A stretch of DNA of 36,720 bases from Clostridia bacterium (GCA_017504945.1 JAFVQJ010000021.1:1-36720), one strand, 5' to 3'. Counted from the first letter of the stretch, positions 1-5,816 are shown. The notes: a model not told the origin generated them from the sequence alone. Made by a program: numbers and translations.

Positions 1-125
1 GGCAATGATGTAGTGCCTACGGCACAGTGGGCAAACATCACATCATTGCGACCAACGGGCGCAACATCATTACGAACGAAGTGAGTAACATCACTTTTGC
101 GTAAGCAAAAACATCACTCCTTTAC
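1..125. repeat. Hairpin array with ACATCA/TGATGT separators (left edge)
   Basis: Short hairpins (stems GTGCC/GGCAC, TTGCG/CGCAA, TTAC/GTAA and TTTTGC/GCAAAA) follow each other, separated by ATGATGT or ACATCA. CAATGATGT at 4-12 is the reverse complement of ACATCATTG at 41-49, forming an outer stem around the first hairpin. The design matches the arrays at 996-1166 and 5336-5502 but uses a different separator word. It may continue beyond the window. I see no gene in 1-375. Confidence 0.55.
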
Positions 126-181
126 CACCCGAAAACAAAATTTGGTATAACACACTACACCTTGCAAGCAAGATAGTGTGC

Positions 182-211
182 AAAAAGGACGAGAAAATTC
201 TCGTCCTTTTT
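182..211. repeat. Perfect 14-bp inverted repeat with T tract
   Basis: AAAAAGGACGAGAA (182-195) is followed after two bases by its exact reverse complement, ending in five T. It would act as an intrinsic terminator on either strand, or as the end hairpin of a repeat element. Its design (A-run, GC core, T-run) resembles the hairpins at 1170-1203 and 5506-5539. Confidence 0.55.
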
Positions 212-289
212 GAGTTCGATATAGAACTGCTTTACGGTAGGTACCCCAAGCGAGTGGTTTTATTGTTTGAAGACTAACCCTAATTTTAA

Positions 290-350
290 TACAAATGCAC
301 CCCCCCTTTTTTGAAGTAAGGGGGTGCAAAGTCATTTTAGGGGGTGCATT
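290..350 (-). terminator. Terminator-like GGGGGTGCA hairpin block of cassette 1
   Basis: TGCACCCCC at 296-304 pairs with GGGGGTGCA at 320-328, and a further GGGGGTGCA lies at 340-348. It is downstream of the minus-strand cargo gene and is probably its terminator. The block is repeated nearly unchanged at 4733-4786 in cassette 2. Confidence 0.5.
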
Positions 351-375
351 TTTGGAATAAGGGGGCGTAAATAAG

Positions 376-897
376 TTACTGCAAATAATTGGGCGTACGA
401 TAAAACTTCACTTTATCATATTTGTAATCTTCTTGTAGTACGATAGTCACATCATCTGCATTCTCGATATAGCGACCTTCCTCGAGGACTTTCCACTGTT
501 TCGAATTCAGATCATATTCTTTAATGGATATCCATAGCCCACTCTGCGATTCCGACCGACAACAAGCGCGCTTAAATTCATTATGGTCAAAAACAAGGAA
601 TTCTGTGCCCAAATCTATATCGGCAAATTTTCTGTTTGTTACATAATCCATCAAGGCGGGGTATTTCAATATCATCGGTATTATTATAATCAGCGCAAAA
701 GCTAAAGTTGATACGCCGGAAACGATAATGATTGAGAGTGGCAGCATAGCTATTGACCAATCATCGTAAGAATACTCTGAAAAATCTTTATCACCCAACA
801 AGCCATCTGTAGCATAGAAAACGATAAGCAGAATCGCCAAGCTAATTAACATTCCTACGAAACAAATTCTTGATTTTTTATTCTTGAAGTCAAACAT
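376..897 (-). CDS. Small membrane protein, cassette 1 cargo, unknown function
   Basis: The product is 173 aa and I do not recognise the family. I chose the ATG at 897 because GGTGGTGGAG lies four bases upstream; a longer frame to 939 has no ribosome binding site. The protein has a short basic N-terminus (FDFKNKKSR), two hydrophobic segments at about residues 13-32 and 50-77, and a soluble C-terminal half of about 95 residues rich in charged and aromatic residues. This suggests two membrane helices with a cytoplasmic or external beta-rich domain. Base composition is AT-richer than the core genes, which fits recent acquisition. It is the only gene of cassette 1 and takes the same place as the lipoprotein gene in cassette 2. 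A role in the cell envelope is inferred from the membrane segments only. Confidence 0.7.
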   Translation of the reverse strand: MFDFKNKKSRICFVGMLISLAILLIVFYATDGLLGDKDFSEYSYDDWSIAMLPLSIIIVSGVSTLAFALIIIIPMILKYPALMDYVTNRKFADIDLGTEFLVFDHNEFKRACCRSESQSGLWISIKEYDLNSKQWKVLEEGRYIENADDVTIVLQEDYKYDKVKFYRTPNYLQ

Positions 898-918
898 TTT
901 CTCCACCACCTTGTTGAT

Positions 919-947
919 AGTATAACATAAATGTTCCAATATTTCAA
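919..947 (-). promoter_or_regulatory. Sigma-A promoter of cassette 1 cargo
   Basis: On the minus strand TTGAAA (942-947) is spaced 17 bases from TATACT (919-924), just upstream of the ribosome binding site. The -35 box overlaps the first AACGATT repeat (946-952), so a protein bound to these repeats could regulate the gene. Confidence 0.6.
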
Positions 948-991
948 CGATTATTGCCTATAATTTAACGATTTGCTATCTTTTAACGATT
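946..991. repeat. Three AACGATT iteron-like repeats
   Basis: AACGATT, mostly within TTTAACGATTT, starts at 946, 967 and 985, giving spacings of 21 and 18 bases (about two helical turns). Cassette 2 has five copies in the same position relative to promoter and hairpin array. Regular helical phasing is typical of cooperative protein-binding sites. The binding protein is unknown. Confidence 0.6.
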
Positions 992-995
992 TGAA

Positions 996-1166
996 ATGAT
1001 ATATCGCTGGCGCAATATGATATACGGCTTCCGCCGTATGATACACTTGCTTCGCAAGCATGATATAATATCCGTTCCTTCATATGCCGCAGGCATATAT
1101 CACCCACCGCAGGTGGATATCATATCGAAGATATATCACCCGTTCGTGCCAAGGAACGGATATTAT
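996..1166. repeat. Cruciform array of nested hairpins, copy 1
   Basis: Short hairpins (ACGGC/GCCGT, CTTGC/GCAAG, ATGCC/GGCAT, CCACC/GGTGG, ATATC/GATAT, CGTTC/GAACG) are separated by TGATAT or its complement. The second half is enclosed by a perfect 16-bp outer stem, 1065-1080 with 1151-1166 (ATAATATCCGTTCCTT). Differences from copy 2 (5336-5502) fall mostly in loops or occur as a compensating pair in the outer stem, so the fold appears to be under selection or maintained by recombination. Confidence 0.7.
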
Positions 1167-1169
1167 TGA

Positions 1170-1203
1170 AAAACGACAAGTTTCTGTCGAAACTTGTCGT
1201 TTT
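1170..1203. repeat. Right-end 14-bp hairpin of cassette 1
   Basis: AAAACGACAAGTTT (1170-1183), loop CTGTCG, then its exact complement (1190-1203) followed by TC. It could terminate transcription on the plus strand and marks the right end of the cassette. Cassette 2 carries the same hairpin with one mismatch. Confidence 0.6.
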
Positions 1204-1207
1204 TCAT

Positions 1208-1246
1208 GGTGGAGGCGAGGGGAGTTTCTCGCGGTCGCTCACGCTC
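1208..1246. repeat. Copy A of tmRNA 3' end plus truncated element I
   Basis: The first 18 bases, GGTGGAGGCGAGGGGAGT, are identical to the 3' end of the tmRNA gene (7561-7578). The following TTCTCGCGGTCGCTC and ACGCTC match the start of element I at 7391-7411, after which homology stops and SDR-gene sequence begins. It resembles an attachment-site or insertion scar. Confidence 0.7.
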
Positions 1247-1506
1247 TTGCGGTAAGCCTTGCGGGAAAGGTAAGAGTAAACTCCGTTTCACCCGGTTGGA
1301 TAGATACCGCCTGCAACGACTACGACGGCCCCGACGCCCTTCAGCAGCCCGTTGGCAGGGTTGGCACCCCGAGCGATATAGCAAACGCGGTGCTTTATCT
1401 CTGCTCCGATATGGCGGGCTTTATCACGGGGAGAAAATATTTGCATCGACGGCGGTATGACGCGCCAAATGATTTACCACGGCGATCACGGCTGGAGTCT
1501 TTTTGA
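1234..1506 (+). pseudogene. C-terminal remnant of a short-chain dehydrogenase (SDR)
   Basis: Only about the last 90 residues of a roughly 250-residue SDR remain. The segment reading HALAVSLAGKVRVN then SVSPGWIDT is the usual strand and cofactor-binding region after the catalytic YxxxK, and LYLCSDMAGFITG is the conserved C-terminal part. The catalytic Tyr/Lys and the N-terminal Rossmann half are missing; the 5' side is replaced by the tmRNA-derived repeat. A one-base insertion near 1429-1432 breaks the frame after FITG. In the shifted frame it continues ENICIDGGM and ends in TAA at 1506, which is how such proteins finish. Its terminator is still present. It is a dead fragment, cut at the junction with copy A. 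Confidence 0.8.
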
Positions 1507-1523
1507 ATAAAAGAATTTCATTC

Positions 1524-1550
1524 CCCGCTCGAAAGAGCGAGGAATTTTTT
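1524..1550 (+). terminator. Intrinsic terminator of the SDR remnant
   Basis: CCCCGCTC, loop GAAA, GAGCGAGG, then AATTTTTT. It is a standard hairpin plus T-run directly after the SDR stop codon. Confidence 0.75.
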
Positions 1551-1575
1551 ATGCAGTTTCATTTTTTTATGTTTT

Positions 1576-1604
1576 TTGAGTGATTTTATTATATATTGTA
1601 GAAT
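1576..1604 (+). promoter_or_regulatory. Candidate promoter of the secreted esterase gene
   Basis: TTGAGT (1576-1581), 17 bases, TAGAAT (1599-1604), in a very AT-rich intergenic stretch. The boxes are imperfect. The gene's ribosome binding site AAGGAG lies seven bases before ATG at 1652. Confidence 0.35.
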
Positions 1605-1651
1605 TATTATGTGATACAATTTAAATACACTATTATTTAAGGAGCAAAAAA

Positions 1652-4498
1652 ATGAAAAGAAAAGTTTTGGCTGTTATAATTGCAGCGGTAATGCTTTTGC
1701 CTCTCGTTTTTGCGGCATTGCCCACTTTTGCCGCCGAAGCATCGGCAAAAAGCGGCTTAAGCAATACTCCGTCTATCATAGGCTCGCAGTACAGATTCTC
1801 AGGCGATGCGGGAATTAGATTTCTCGTTAGAGTTGCAATGTATAACGACGTTAACAACAGCGAAACCATTGAAAAGATGGGTATGCTGATTATTCCCTCC
1901 GATAAGCTCAACTCCGCTTCGGAGCTTAAATTAACGGAAAACGGGAAGATAAACGGCGTTTACTATCTTGATATTAAGGCAAAATACTGGTACGATACAG
2001 ATGAAAAGACGTATATGGAATACACGGCGGTGCTGGTAGGAATACCCAACGAGGCAAGACAATTCGCCGCAGTTGCTTATATACTTTATAAGGACGGCTC
2101 CGTTGTATATTCCGAGCCTATGGAGAGAAGCATTGCCGGCATAAAGTCGGGCGCTCCCGACTGGACTGCACTCCCGAATACTGTTTCGGGCGAGGGCAGC
2201 GGAAAAATCACCGTTAATAACGACGGCTCTGTTTACCTTGATAACCCCTCGGGCGGTTGGATGGCAATAACTGCGGCAACCTATAATAAAAAGATAAAGG
2301 TTGACGGTCTTGAAATAAAGCTGAATATTCAAAACCTTTTCACGGGTACTGACGCAGTATGGCTCCCGAATGCACTTGCCATGCTCTTTACAGCCAACCT
2401 TTCGGCCGACAAGGCAACAGCGCTCGTTCCCCACGACATAAACGGCGACGGCGCCTACGACCCGAGCAGCTGGATAAATCCCATGTCAGGCAACAGAACG
2501 GGCGTCAACACCAAGGCAAGCTCCTCTGCGGCGGCTACCTTTACCCTCTTGAACAACGGCGAGACCTACGCGATTTTCGGCGGTATGATATCGGCGATAA
2601 AGGTGGGCTATGCCGAGGTCGTTACCACCGCTGTTGAAAACGGTAAGGATTTCATTCTCAAATTCAAGCTTGACGGAAACAGCGTGAAGCTCTTTATCGA
2701 CGGTATTGATATCGGAGTTTCCTTCCTTGCCTCCGACGTGGTTGATGCCGACGGAAAGGCTTATCTTTCCTTCACAAACGCTTCCTACGGCACCGCTCAC
2801 CTCGGCGTCACCGTTAAGGCAATCAACGAGCAACCCGCAAGCAGCTTTAACGGCGCGGAGATACCCGAGCCTCCCGCTCATCTCACCGAGGTTCCCGAGG
2901 GCTACGTCGGCGTTTACACCAAGGCAGACCTCAACAACGTAAGAAGCAACCTCTCCGGAAACTATATTTTAATGAACGATATTGAGTTTACCGCAGCCGA
3001 TTATGCCGAGAACGGCAGCTATTACAACGGCGGCAAGGGCTTTGCCCCCATCGGAAGCGACGGTCAGAACGCCTTTACAGGCATTTTCGACGGTAACGGC
3101 TATGCGATAAAGAATTTGTATATCAGATTAGAGTCGGACGGCATTACACCCGTTTACGCAGGCCTGTTCGGATATCTTAAGGACGCAACCGTTAAAAATC
3201 TCGGTTTGGAGGACGGCAAGGTGGCGGCGTATTTAAAATCAGGCGAAACACCCGAAAACGCATCTGCAGTTTCACCTCTTTTCGTCGGCGGTATCGCGGG
3301 ATATGTAGGCGATAACAGCAATGTAACCGACTGCTACAATTCAGGCAACACCTACGCGAGCTACGACGGTGCCGCAGACCCCGAGCGCTTCTTCGATTTT
3401 GCACCTCCCTCGCAAACTCCCGACGATTCGTCGGCGGTGACCGTTTCCTCTCTTGCCGCGCTCGGCACAAAGGTCGGAAGCGAAATATTCCTTGATCCGA
3501 TGAATGTCGACAAAATGGTTATCACGGGTTTTAAGGACCTTGAGGCAAACGGCATATATTACAGACTTAACTATGCAAACAGAAATATCTATAACACTTA
3601 CCTTCAGGGACTTGCATGGCACACCTCGGGCGGCAAGGTAAGATTCCGCACTGATGCGGCAACGATAACCATTGAAGCAACGATGAATAACTTTACCCTC
3701 GCTCCCAATATGGATCTCACCGCAACCGCGGGTATGGACGTTCATTCGGGCACGGGCGAGGATCTCAAGTGGGTCTGGACGGTTTGTCCCGACAGTAACG
3801 GAAACCTTAAAACGACCTTGAATCTCCGCGACCCGGGCGTGATGAAAGATATAGTAATAACCCTTCCCATATTTGCGGGAATAAGCTCCCTTAAGATAGG
3901 TCTTCCCGAAACGGCAACGCTCGGAGATCCCACACCGAGAACGGTTGAAAAGCCCATCGTATTCTACGGCTCGTCAATCACCCACGGCGCCTGCTCGTCG
4001 TCACCCTCAAAGGCATACGTCAATATGCTTGCGACCAAGCTCGACGCCGATATAATAAACCTCGGCTTCAACGGAAGCGCCCACGGCGAGAGCTATATGG
4101 CAGAGTATATCGCGGGAATAGATATGTCGGCGTTCGTAATGGACTACGACCACAACTCCGACCTTACCGAGCTTGCGGCAAACCATTACAACTTCTACAA
4201 GACAGTCCGCGACGCAAACCCCGACGTTCCGATAATAATGGTCTCGAAGAGCGACCGCTGGATAAGCGATAACGACATTGACGCCCAGAGATGCGCGATA
4301 ATAAAGGCGTCCTACGACAAAGCGATAGCAGAAGGCGACGAGAACGTTTATTTCGTAAACGGAATCTACTCCTACGGCACAAACCAGAGAGACTGGTTTA
4401 TGGCAGACGGCTGTCACCCCAACGACCTCGGAATGTATTACATGGCGGCAAATATCTACCCCACCTTGAAGGCGGCACTTAAGGAGTATTACTGCTGA
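1652..4498 (+). CDS. Secreted multidomain SGNH-type carbohydrate esterase
   Basis: This 948-aa exported protein starts with a clear signal peptide (basic MKRK, hydrophobic core, cleavage near TFAAEA, about residue 28). Residues about 35-160 form a domain with the phrase GDAGIRFLVRV that I associate with clostridial secreted proteins. Residues about 185-395 look like a jelly-roll (LamG-type) domain. A GLUG-like repeat region follows at about 460-525 (IFDGNGYAIKNLYI, GLFGYLKDATVKNLGL). Residues about 625-735 match the SGNH-associated N-terminal domain (YYRLNYANR, RFRTDAATI). The C-terminal SGNH/GDSL hydrolase runs from about 765: YGSSITHG carries nucleophile Ser775, NLGFNGSA is block III, and DGCHPND carries Asp919 and His922. 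It probably removes acyl groups from glycans outside the cell. Composition is host-like. The substrate is not evident. Confidence 0.8.
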   Translation: MKRKVLAVIIAAVMLLPLVFAALPTFAAEASAKSGLSNTPSIIGSQYRFSGDAGIRFLVRVAMYNDVNNSETIEKMGMLIIPSDKLNSASELKLTENGKINGVYYLDIKAKYWYDTDEKTYMEYTAVLVGIPNEARQFAAVAYILYKDGSVVYSEPMERSIAGIKSGAPDWTALPNTVSGEGSGKITVNNDGSVYLDNPSGGWMAITAATYNKKIKVDGLEIKLNIQNLFTGTDAVWLPNALAMLFTANLSADKATALVPHDINGDGAYDPSSWINPMSGNRTGVNTKASSSAAATFTLLNNGETYAIFGGMISAIKVGYAEVVTTAVENGKDFILKFKLDGNSVKLFIDGIDIGVSFLASDVVDADGKAYLSFTNASYGTAHLGVTVKAINEQPASSFNGAEIPEPPAHLTEVPEGYVGVYTKADLNNVRSNLSGNYILMNDIEFTAADYAENGSYYNGGKGFAPIGSDGQNAFTGIFDGNGYAIKNLYIRLESDGITPVYAGLFGYLKDATVKNLGLEDGKVAAYLKSGETPENASAVSPLFVGGIAGYVGDNSNVTDCYNSGNTYASYDGAADPERFFDFAPPSQTPDDSSAVTVSSLAALGTKVGSEIFLDPMNVDKMVITGFKDLEANGIYYRLNYANRNIYNTYLQGLAWHTSGGKVRFRTDAATITIEATMNNFTLAPNMDLTATAGMDVHSGTGEDLKWVWTVCPDSNGNLKTTLNLRDPGVMKDIVITLPIFAGISSLKIGLPETATLGDPTPRTVEKPIVFYGSSITHGACSSSPSKAYVNMLATKLDADIINLGFNGSAHGESYMAEYIAGIDMSAFVMDYDHNSDLTELAANHYNFYKTVRDANPDVPIIMVSKSDRWISDNDIDAQRCAIIKASYDKAIAEGDENVYFVNGIYSYGTNQRDWFMADGCHPNDLGMYYMAANIYPTLKAALKEYYC

Positions 4499-4508
4499 CA
4501 TCAAAACA

Positions 4509-4530
4509 CCCCCTCGCAGATGCGAGGGGG
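4509..4530 (+). terminator. Terminator hairpin with its T-tract replaced by element I
   Basis: CCCCCTCGC, loop AGAT, GCGAGGGGG follows the esterase stop codon, but instead of a T-run the sequence continues CTTCTCGCG, the start of element I. The stem ends in GCGAGGGG, the same word that precedes element I at the tmRNA copies. Confidence 0.6.
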
Positions 4531-4648
4531 CTTCTCGCGCTCGCTTATGCTTCGCTTGGGCGAATTCGAAACAGTTCCCCGAACTGTTTCTCTGTCGCAT
4601 CTGCTCGCTTGCGCTCCCATCTGCTTCCATTCACGGTTCGACTCCCCT
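4531..4648. repeat. Element I, near-complete copy
   Basis: It matches 7391-7506 over most of its length: a TTCTCGCG start, a perfect 10-bp hairpin GAAACAGTTC/GAACTGTTTC (4568-4590, loop CCC), the TCTGTCGCATCTGCTCGCTT segment and the end TTCACGGTTCGACTCCCCT. The right end, GGTTCGACTCCCCT, equals the tmRNA T-arm in opposite orientation to the left flank. No coding potential is seen. Confidence 0.65.
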
Positions 4649-4674
4649 CTGTTGCTTTGCAAAAAACAACAAAG

Positions 4675-4705
4675 CCACCCGCAAAAGCGAGTGGTTTTAT
4701 TGTTT
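4675..4705 (-). repeat. Copy of the tmRNA terminator, left flank of cassette 2
   Basis: CCACCCGC, AAAA, GCGAGTGG is identical to the hairpin following tmRNA (7530-7549). It is followed by TTTTATTGTTT and then by cassette 2 instead of the tmRNA 3' end. A decayed copy (AAGCGAGTGG then TTTTATTGTTT) flanks cassette 1 at 249-268. Confidence 0.65.
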
Positions 4706-4732
4706 GAAGACTAACCCTAATTTTGATACAAA

Positions 4733-4786
4733 TACACCCCCCTTTTTTAAGGTTAGGGGGTGCAAAGTCATTTCAGGGGGTGCAAT
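4733..4786 (-). terminator. Terminator-like GGGGGTGCA hairpin block of cassette 2
   Basis: TACACCCCC (4733-4741) pairs with GGGGGTGCA (4756-4764), and a second GGGGGTGCA follows at 4778-4786. It is downstream of the lipoprotein gene on the minus strand and copies the block at 290-350. Confidence 0.5.
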
Positions 4787-4807
4787 TCTAGATTGGTGGG
4801 TGCAAAA

Positions 4808-5179
4808 TCACTCACCATAAATAATCAATTGTGTGGTGCCGTTTTGATTAATATAGACATCTTGATTTCCACCAAGTTGGTTTTCTTTATAGAAAGACAC
4901 TCTGTAAATCTTTAATTCCGAATCAAAAGCAACACCAACCGTGTCATATTCTATCGTACATTCTTTCTTCGCCAGCTCCACAGCCGTCTCTGCATCGTTA
5001 ACTTCCGATTGCTCAATGTTTACAAAACCGGATTCTTTTACGCCGGGATCATCTTTATAATAGGTAGAATCACTTTTATACGAAAAATTTTCAACATTGA
5101 TTTGTTTTTCCGAGTTATCTTTAGAGCAACCGCATAATAAAAAAACAAAAGCAAAAAGCAAACAAACAATTCTTTTCAT
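4808..5179 (-). CDS. Small lipoprotein, cassette 2 cargo
   Basis: The product is 123 aa. A type II signal peptide is plain: MKRIVCLLFAFVFLLCGC with lipobox LCGC, Cys18 being the lipidated residue, so the protein is anchored outside the cytoplasmic membrane. A polar linker (to about residue 58) leads to a compact C-terminal domain: helix DAETAVELAKKE, then strands VGVAFDSELKIYRVSFYK and a GG-x-x-DVYIN hairpin ending NGTTQLII. This layout resembles PepSY-like or NTF2-like immunity domains (helix, then sheet with a G-rich turn and an 'n-G' end), but the match is by eye and weak. AGAAGG precedes the ATG by seven bases. AT-rich composition differs from the core genes. It is the single gene of the cassette. 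Confidence 0.75.
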   Translation of the reverse strand: MKRIVCLLFAFVFLLCGCSKDNSEKQINVENFSYKSDSTYYKDDPGVKESGFVNIEQSEVNDAETAVELAKKECTIEYDTVGVAFDSELKIYRVSFYKENQLGGNQDVYINQNGTTQLIIYGE

Positions 5180-5209
5180 GATTATACCTTCTAAATATTT
5201 TCTGTTGGT

Positions 5210-5238
5210 ATTATATCATAAGAACGGTCAATTTTCAA
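5210..5238 (-). promoter_or_regulatory. Sigma-A promoter of cassette 2 cargo
   Basis: On the minus strand TTGAAA (5233-5238), 17 bases, TATAAT (5210-5215). It lies immediately beside the AACGATT array, as in cassette 1. Confidence 0.7.
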
Positions 5239-5244
5239 TAGTTT

Positions 5245-5330
5245 AACGATTGTTGGCTGTAATTCAACGATTTTCCTTATAAATTAACGATTATGGTTAT
5301 GTTTTAACGATTTGCTATCTTTTAACGATT
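5245..5330. repeat. Five AACGATT iteron-like repeats
   Basis: AACGATT starts at 5245, 5266, 5286, 5306 and 5324, spaced 21, 20, 20 and 18 bases. Intervening bases vary except for the last two units, which are shared with cassette 1. The phasing of about two helical turns suggests binding of one protein along one face of the DNA. Confidence 0.65.
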
Positions 5331-5335
5331 TGAAA

Positions 5336-5502
5336 TGATATATTGCTACGCAATATGATATACGGCTTTCGCCGTATGATACACTTGCTTCGCAAGCATG
5401 ATATGATATCCGTTCCTTCATATGCCGCAGGCATATATCACCCACCGCAGGTGGATATCATATCGAAGATATATCACCCGTTCCGGCAGGAACGGATATC
5501 AT
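5336..5502. repeat. Cruciform array of nested hairpins, copy 2
   Basis: It has the same series of hairpins as at 996-1166. The outer stem is 5403-5417 with 5488-5502 (ATGATATCCGTTCCT and its complement). Relative to copy 1, A becomes G on the left arm and T becomes C on the right arm at the paired position, and loops differ (for example CGTTCC-GGCA-GGAACG against CGTTC-GTGCCAAG-GAACG). Confidence 0.7.
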
Positions 5503-5505
5503 TGA

Positions 5506-5539
5506 AAAACGACAAGTTTCTGTCGAAACTTATCGTTTT
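5506..5539. repeat. Right-end hairpin of cassette 2
   Basis: AAAACGACAAGTTT, CTGTCG, AAACTTATCGTTTT. It is the same hairpin as at 1170-1203 with one mispaired position, followed by TCAT and the tmRNA 3'-end copy. Confidence 0.6.
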
Positions 5540-5543
5540 TCAT

Positions 5544-5576
5544 GGTGGAGGCGAGGGGAGTTTCTCGCGGTCGCTC
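5544..5576. repeat. Copy B of tmRNA 3' end plus truncated element I
   Basis: GGTGGAGGCGAGGGGAGT is followed by the first 15 bases of element I (TTCTCGCGGTCGCTC). Homology then ends abruptly in the middle of a broken gene (5574-5696). Confidence 0.7.
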
Positions 5577-5696
5577 TTCGTCAGTCCTCTTAGCTGGGTC
5601 ACTAATCTTCGCCGCCGTCCAGTCGTTCTTTTTAAAGAACTCTTTTAACTCATCCATCGTCGGCAACCTGTCCATATCTAGTAAATCTTTTGCCAT
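5574..5696 (-). pseudogene. N-terminal remnant of an unknown gene cut by the repeat
   Basis: A consensus promoter (5741-5768), the ribosome binding site AGGAGT and ATG at 5696 lead into about 41 plausible codons starting MAKDLLDMDRLPTMDELKE and containing KKNDWTAAKISDPAK. Reading then runs into repeat copy B, where the frame translates repeat DNA until 5499. The gene therefore lost its 3' part at the repeat junction. I do not recognise the family. A GTG three codons upstream is a possible but less likely start. Confidence 0.6.
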
Positions 5697-5740
5697 TTTA
5701 TTCACACTCCTTTATTTTACAATCACATTATTTCATAACC

Positions 5741-5768
5741 AGTGTACCATAAAACGGACTTGTGTCAA
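5741..5768 (-). promoter_or_regulatory. Strong promoter of the truncated gene
   Basis: Minus strand TTGACA (5763-5768), 16 bases, TACACT (5741-5746), upstream of the ATG at 5696. It probably still fires, producing a transcript into the cassette repeats. Confidence 0.6.
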
Positions 5769-5816
5769 AAAATGAGCAACTTCACACCAATGATGCAAAG
5801 TTGCTATTTAACTATT

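Larger units (their letters stand above)
269..1207. mobile_element. Cassette 1: repeat-bounded unit at a tmRNA 3'-end copy
   Basis: Boundaries come from comparison with 7341-7390, where TTTATTGTTT runs straight into GGTGGAGGCG (terminator copy, then tmRNA 3' end). Here the same two flanks are separated by about 940 bp. From left to right the unit holds a terminator-like GGGGGTGC block (296-350), a small membrane-protein gene on the minus strand, three AACGATT repeats (946-991), a cruciform array (996-1166) and a 14-bp end hairpin (1170-1203). Cassette 2 (4706-5543) has the same parts in the same order with different cargo. No recombinase is encoded. Hairpins near the ends and the absence of obvious terminal inverted repeats recall non-autonomous IS200/IS605-type elements; that is inference. 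Confidence 0.55.
4706..5543. mobile_element. Cassette 2: repeat-bounded unit at a tmRNA 3'-end copy
   Basis: It has the same architecture as cassette 1. The left end GAAGACTAACCCTAATTTT and the GGGGGTGCA block (4733-4786) come first, then a minus-strand cargo gene (lipoprotein), its promoter, five AACGATT repeats, the cruciform array and the right-end hairpin (5506-5539). It is flanked on the left by a tmRNA terminator copy and on the right by a tmRNA 3'-end copy. Repeats at both ends are nearly identical to those of cassette 1 while cargo and promoter spacer differ, so cargo has been exchanged within a conserved frame or the frame was acquired twice. Confidence 0.55.

Noticed and set aside
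269..1207. Cassettes as group II introns or integron cassettes
   Set aside because: No domain V-like hairpin, reverse transcriptase, attC core (GTTRRRY) or integrase was found. Insertion next to a terminator alone is not enough.
1084..1506. 140-codon frame as an intact gene
   Set aside because: Its first 40 codons translate the hairpin array and tmRNA repeat. Only the SDR-like tail is real coding remnant and it is frameshifted.
4636..4655. tRNA gene ending in GGTTCGACTCCCCT
   Set aside because: Only a T-arm-like 3' half exists. No acceptor, D or anticodon stem can be built upstream; it belongs to element I.
5245..5330. AACGATT repeats as a CRISPR array
   Set aside because: The repeat is only 7-11 bases and spacers 10-14 bases; no cas gene is present. 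Iteron-like sites fit better.
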